64,000 nucleotides of DNA from Parazoarcus communis SWub3 = DSM 12120 (GTDB taxonomy: Bacteria > Pseudomonadota > Gammaproteobacteria > Burkholderiales > Rhodocyclaceae): contig NZ_QKOE01000004.1 of NCBI RefSeq assembly GCF_003226565.1, forward strand, positions 1 to 64,000, in the 5' to 3' direction. The position numbers were made by a program, and so were the translations under genes. Positions within the stretch are counted from its first letter, which is position 1, and each line of letters starts with the position of its first letter. Below the pieces are notes generated by a model, which did not search any database, was not told the origin of the DNA, and saw only the letters and a list, made by a program, of their open reading frames with translations. This document shows positions 60,102 through 64,000 of the stretch, piece by piece.

Positions 60102-62129
60102 TCAGCGCGTGCGCCCATGGGTCAGATTACGCAGGGTGTCGGCCACAGTCCGGGTGTGGTCGGCGGCGAGCGAGGTCTGGCTGCTGAAGGATTCGATGGA
60201 TTCGAGCATGCCGGACAGGCCTGAAACATCGTCGGATTGACGCTCGATCGCCTGGGCCACCTGGCCGATGTCGCCGGCCAGCGCAGAGATGTTGCTGCCG
60301 ATCTCACCCGCGCTCACCCGCGATTTTTCGGCCAGTTTGCGGACTTCGTCGGCAACCACTGCGAAGCCGCGCCCGGCTTCGCCCGCGCGTGCGGCTTCGA
60401 TGGCGGCGTTGAGCGCCAGCAAGTTGGTCTGGTCGGCGATCTGCTGGATGATCTGCACCACGCCCTGGATGCGGCCACTGGCCTGTGCCAGCTTGCGTGC
60501 GCTGTCGGCCACGTCACCGGCCTGGCGGGTCAGGGTGCCGACGGTACTGCCGGCGTCGCCGATCACGGTCTGCTGCTGTTCAAGTTGCAGGGTCAGGCTG
60601 TCGACCGAGGTGTACAGGTCAGTGGCGCAGGATTCGAGTTGGGCGGATGTGGCCTGGCGCAGTGCGTGGCTCTGCTGCAAGGTGGTGCCCAGATCGTTGA
60701 GGCCGCGTACCACCGGTGCATAGCTGCCGTCGAAGTCGGCAGGATCAAGCGGCTCGTCGAACTGTTCGGCCTTGTAACCTTCGATCTGTTGCAACATGAC
60801 GCGTGACAGCCCAGCCAGTTTGCCGATCTGGCGACGCAGGAAGAAGGCCTTGAAGGCGCCATAGTGGGCAACGAAATTGTCCACGTACTCGTCGGCAAAG
60901 CGGCTGCCGGGGGGCACGCGGAAGAAGAAGACCGCCGCAAGCGTCTGGTTGAGGTTGAGCCCCAGGATCTCGCCAAAGGTCGAGAAACCTGCAATCTGGA
61001 TGCCGGCGACCAGGCGGTCGATGCCACCCAGCTCGCGGCTGTTGTAGAGCCGCCGCAGGATGCAGTCGTTCATGATGCCGGCAATGGGGCGCCCTGGCTT
61101 GTTCTGCAGGAAGGCACGGAAGTCGCGCTCGGTCGCATCGACGAAGCCGGTCCGGCGCACCATCACGATCTCCTCGCCAGAGGAAATGTCGCAGTAGAAA
61201 TGGACCAGGCTGGTCTGCAGGTCGATCTTCGAGATCGAACGCACGAACAGCTCCTCGCCGACCCGGATGGCAAACGAGTAGTCGGCCAGTTTCTGTTCGA
61301 GCTGTTCGGGGTTGCAGTGCAGGGCTTCGCTGAGCGCATCCACCATCGACATGATGCTGCCGGATTTGGTGATGACCTGGGCGACGTGGCGCTGCTCCAG
61401 CGAGGCGTGCAGGACGTGGAAGCTGAGTCCGGCAGGTTCGAAGTTCTGGCTCTTGAACACACCGAAGCGGACCGATGGCGCCATTTTCAGGAAGGCCACG
61501 ACAACATGGTTCTGCAGCGAGCGCTTGCCATCATGCAGTTGGGTGATGCTGAAGTCGAGCTTGCCCCCGGCCGAGCCGCCAACAAACAGGCAAGGGAAGC
61601 GGCCAGATTCGTACAGCGCTTCCATGAAGAAGGATTCGGACGCCGACAGGCCGTCGAACAGGATGTAGGCCAGGGTGTCGCGGTGATCGATGTCGATGCT
61701 GCTGCGGGTGTTACGGATGTTGCCAATGAGCTTGCGCAGGCGCTCCTGCAGATCGGCAGGCTTGCCGCCGTTGCGCAGGTCTTCACTGGCCAGCGGAATC
61801 GCCACCACCTCGGCCTGCCCGATGATGCTGGCGTCGAAACACTGCACCACCACCCGGTCCCAGTGGTTGCCGGTCTCACAGTAGAGTGCGCCACCGCCCT
61901 CGCCACACAGCTCACCTGCTGTAGTGCACAGCGTCAGCGGTACATTGGGGAAGCGCCGGCTCAGCTTGCCGGCAACCTGATCGATGTCCACATGCGGGGA
62001 GACAAAGGCGGCGATGAAGCTGGGCTTGATCGACACCCGTCCGAGGGTGGCATCCAGATCGCCGGAGCGGCACTGAAAGGTGGTGACGCCGGCAGTGGCC
62101 GCACGTGTTTGCTTGCTGAACAGTCCCAT
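60102..62129 (-). CDS. Soluble FIST-domain methyl-accepting chemotaxis protein
   Basis: 675 residues without transmembrane segments or signal peptide. FIST_N at about 35-220 ([50 protein letters not shown]) and FIST_C at about 235-390 ([36 protein letters not shown]) form a cytoplasmic sensor of small ligands, probably amino acids or similar. The C-terminal methyl-accepting signalling domain has the conserved hairpin tip at about 560-603 ([21 protein letters not shown], then [16 protein letters not shown]). It would act on CheA in a cytoplasmic array. No che genes are in the window. Confidence 0.92.
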   Translation of the reverse strand: MGLFSKQTRAATAGVTTFQCRSGDLDATLGRVSIKPSFIAAFVSPHVDIDQVAGKLSRRFPNVPLTLCTTAGELCGEGGGALYCETGNHWDRVVVQCFDASIIGQAEVVAIPLASEDLRNGGKPADLQERLRKLIGNIRNTRSSIDIDHRDTLAYILFDGLSASESFFMEALYESGRFPCLFVGGSAGGKLDFSITQLHDGKRSLQNHVVVAFLKMAPSVRFGVFKSQNFEPAGLSFHVLHASLEQRHVAQVITKSGSIMSMVDALSEALHCNPEQLEQKLADYSFAIRVGEELFVRSISKIDLQTSLVHFYCDISSGEEIVMVRRTGFVDATERDFRAFLQNKPGRPIAGIMNDCILRRLYNSRELGGIDRLVAGIQIAGFSTFGEILGLNLNQTLAAVFFFRVPPGSRFADEYVDNFVAHYGAFKAFFLRRQIGKLAGLSRVMLQQIEGYKAEQFDEPLDPADFDGSYAPVVRGLNDLGTTLQQSHALRQATSAQLESCATDLYTSVDSLTLQLEQQQTVIGDAGSTVGTLTRQAGDVADSARKLAQASGRIQGVVQIIQQIADQTNLLALNAAIEAARAGEAGRGFAVVADEVRKLAEKSRVSAGEIGSNISALAGDIGQVAQAIERQSDDVSGLSGMLESIESFSSQTSLAADHTRTVADTLRNLTHGRTR

Positions 62130-62292
62130 GACGTTGTCGCTTATTGCAGGGGTGGTCGGGTGGGTTGGGCTTCATGCCGTTATCGGCAGGATTCAGGTTG
62201 ACTTGACGCAATGCAGCGCCTGTCTGTGATGTAGTCGGCGCAGGGGCGCCTGCCGGTGGCGGTGCGATGACGGCCGGGCAGATGAAGTCGAT

Positions 62293-62937
62293 TCAGGCAT
62301 CCACCAGCCCGGCGCGTACCGCGATCAGGGCCAACTCTGCCGCGTTGCTGGCATTGAGTTTTTGCTTGATATGGTAAAGGTGGGTGCCGACGGTGCTGGT
62401 GCTCAGCTTCAGGGTTTCGGCGACCTCAGCGACCGAGCGCCCGCGGGCCAGTTGCAGGAATACGCTGAACTCCTTGCCGGTCAGGACATCGACCGGGTTC
62501 GTGCCGCCGCCCAGGCGCGCGAGCGCCAGCTTGGGGGCGAGCTCGGGGTCGAGGTAGCGCCGGCCGCTGGCGACATCGGCGATTGCGCGCAACAGGGTAT
62601 CCGGGTGAGCGCGTTTGGACAGATAACCGGTCGCGCCCGCCTGCAGCGCACGGGCGGGAATCTGCGTGTCCTCGTGCGCAGACAGCATCAGCACCCGGGC
62701 TTGGGGGTGATGCGCCAGCAGGCGTTCCAGCGCCCCCAGACCACCGATGCCGGGCATCGAAACGTCCATGATCAGCACATCCGGACGGTGTTCGTTCCAG
62801 GCTGCGACCGCCGCCTCGCCACTGTCGGCCTCGGCCACGACATGCGCGCCTGCGCCTTCGACCAGCAGGCGAAAACCCATGCGCACGATGGCATGGTCGT
62901 CGGCGAGGACAATGCGCAGGGCGGCGAGCTGGATCAT
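62293..62937 (-). CDS. NarL/UvrY-type response regulator
   Basis: 214 residues. Receiver domain: DD at 13-14, phospho-acceptor Asp58 in LIMDVSMPG, the LMLSAHED strand (Ser in place of the usual Thr) and Lys in YLSKRAHP. The C-terminal LuxR helix-turn-helix is complete (LTGKEFSVFLQLARGRSVAEVAETLKLSTSTVGTHLYHIKQKL). It forms a two-gene operon with the histidine kinase upstream; the ATG overlaps that gene's stop as ATGA. Confidence 0.95.
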   Translation of the reverse strand: MIQLAALRIVLADDHAIVRMGFRLLVEGAGAHVVAEADSGEAAVAAWNEHRPDVLIMDVSMPGIGGLGALERLLAHHPQARVLMLSAHEDTQIPARALQAGATGYLSKRAHPDTLLRAIADVASGRRYLDPELAPKLALARLGGGTNPVDVLTGKEFSVFLQLARGRSVAEVAETLKLSTSTVGTHLYHIKQKLNASNAAELALIAVRAGLVDA

Positions 62938-63998
62938 GCTGCTGACGCCTGCAGGTGATCCGCTTGCGCTCCGTGATGGATGTTGGATGCGAGCGGCAAA
63001 ATGGCGCGGATGCTCAGGCCTCCGCCCGCCGGTGTTTCGAAATGCAGGTCGCCGCCGAGTGCCAGCACGCGTTCGTGCATCCCCACCAGGCCGAAGCGCG
63101 GTCGTTCGTCGGCCGGACCTGGGCGTGGAGACAAGCCCCGGCCGTTATCGGTAATCCTCAGTTCGAGTCGGCCCGCGTCACACTGAAGCACGACCTCCAC
63201 CTGGGTGGCATCGGCATGACGGACGACGTTGGTCAGGCTTTCCTGCAGCAGCCGCTGCACGGTCACGACCTGGTCGCCGGAGAGCTCAGGGTCCAGGTCA
63301 GGAAGCCGGTGCTGCAGGCGGATGTTTGGGTAGAGCGCAGACCAGGCTGCGCACCAGTCGGCGATTGCGCCGCAGATGCCGCGTCCGCCCTCGGCTGCCG
63401 GGTCGCGCAGGCGGTGCAGGATGGCGCGTACGCCATCCTGCATCTGACCCGTCATGGCGATGATGGCCTGGGCACTGCCGTGGATGCCGGGCTGGTCGCC
63501 GCTGCGCTGTTGAATGGCGCCGGCAATGGCGCGTACTGCGGTGATGCCCTGGGCGAGTTCGTCATGCAGTTCGCGGGCGACGATGCGGCGCTCTTCTTCC
63601 AGCCGGATCTGGATGGTGCGCTGGAGACCTTGCTCGGCCTCGAGCTGGGCTTTATCCGCCAGAGAGTGGTCAAGACGCTCGGCCAACTGGTTGTAGCTGC
63701 GCGCGAGGCGGTCGAGCTCGCGTGCGCCGACCGTTGGCAGGCGGCGGTCGAAATATCCTTCCGCTCCGCGGGCAAACGCGGCATCGACTGCGCGTAGGGG
63801 TGCCAGAGCGCGCTGTAGTCCGATATGGCAGCCCAGCCACGCGAGCAACAGGCCGGCGACGCCCCAGCCTGCCATGCTGGTGAGGTCGTCCCACGCGTCC
63901 AGCACTGCACGCGAGGCGTCCGGGTACAGGCTGACCTGCACGCTCCCTGCATCAAAGTGGCGGATGGGGAGGTGGGGGGTCAGGCTTTGCGCAAACCA
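62934..63998 (-). CDS. Sensor histidine kinase (NarX/UhpB type), N-terminus outside window
   Basis: The frame stays open to the right end of the window, so the gene is incomplete; at least 354 residues are seen. In order: the end of a periplasmic or extracytoplasmic sensor part, one transmembrane helix (MAGWGVAGLLLAWLGCHIGL), a HAMP-like linker (FDRRLPTVGARELDRLARSYNQLAERLD), a HisKA_3 dimerisation domain with the phospho-acceptor His in ARELHDELAQGI, and an ATPase domain (N-box ESLTNVVRHADAT, G1 DNGRGL, GLVGMHERV). It is the cognate kinase of the response regulator with which it overlaps. Confidence 0.93.
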   Translation of the reverse strand, partial: WFAQSLTPHLPIRHFDAGSVQVSLYPDASRAVLDAWDDLTSMAGWGVAGLLLAWLGCHIGLQRALAPLRAVDAAFARGAEGYFDRRLPTVGARELDRLARSYNQLAERLDHSLADKAQLEAEQGLQRTIQIRLEEERRIVARELHDELAQGITAVRAIAGAIQQRSGDQPGIHGSAQAIIAMTGQMQDGVRAILHRLRDPAAEGGRGICGAIADWCAAWSALYPNIRLQHRLPDLDPELSGDQVVTVQRLLQESLTNVVRHADATQVEVVLQCDAGRLELRITDNGRGLSPRPGPADERPRFGLVGMHERVLALGGDLHFETPAGGGLSIRAILPLASNIHHGAQADHLQASAA

Positions 63999-64000
63999 TG

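Overview
The DNA is GC-rich and densely coded. A Betaproteobacteria-type general porin, a two-step PQQ alcohol/aldehyde oxidation module and a TonB-dependent receptor all point to an environmental betaproteobacterium; I cannot place it to genus. There is no tRNA, rRNA or CRISPR array that I can see.

Left part (1-29.1 kb). After the 3' end of an IS110-type transposase comes one long, closely packed minus-strand operon of 19 genes (29,124 down to 707). It encodes a complete-looking extracellular-type contractile injection system (eCIS; Afp/PVC/MAC-like). In transcription order it holds: a Pvc16-like terminator cap, a carboxypeptidase-regulatory-like protein, sheath 1, tube 1, sheath 2, tube 2, a LysM adaptor, a tiny DUF5908-like protein, a gpD-like hub, a gpV-like spike, a baseplate-region protein with a hydrophobic hairpin, a gp25-like wedge, a gpJ/gp6-like wedge, a tail-protein-I/gp7-like protein fused to a probable beta-propeller, a conserved eCIS protein of unknown role, an AAA+ ATPase, two large proteins sharing an N-terminal domain, and a DUF4157 (eCIS core) protein with an HNH-like segment and a long beta-rich C-terminus. 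Six junctions are ATGA stop/start overlaps. No capsid, terminase, T6SS membrane-complex or obvious tail-fibre gene is present.

Next to it (29.2-34.2 kb), divergently transcribed, are an active-looking membrane Ser/Thr kinase, an OmpA-domain lipoprotein, and a paralogous pseudokinase. The pseudokinase has lost the ATP-binding Lys and the DFG Asp, and carries about six spaced Thr-hydrophobic-Arg repeats before a C-terminal membrane anchor. I read this as a candidate phospho-signalling module controlling or positioning the injection system. This is the most unusual part of the window.

Middle (34.3-44.2 kb): an OsmC-YcaO fusion, a phospholipase-D-type lipoprotein, an amidase, and a Tat-exported intradiol dioxygenase. 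Then comes a degraded island (HTH gene, last 28 codons of hsdS, frameshifted rhuM) between a 3' fragment and a full copy of a DUF302 gene.

Right part (44.2-64 kb): TonB receptor; an alcohol-oxidation cluster (AraC regulator, outer-membrane transporter, aldehyde dehydrogenase, quinohaemoprotein alcohol dehydrogenase); a porin with a near-perfect sigma-54 promoter; a GH13 enzyme with an altered active-site motif; a deacetylase facing a three-gene lipid-linked glycosylation operon; a soluble FIST-domain chemoreceptor; and a NarL-type two-component system cut by the window end.
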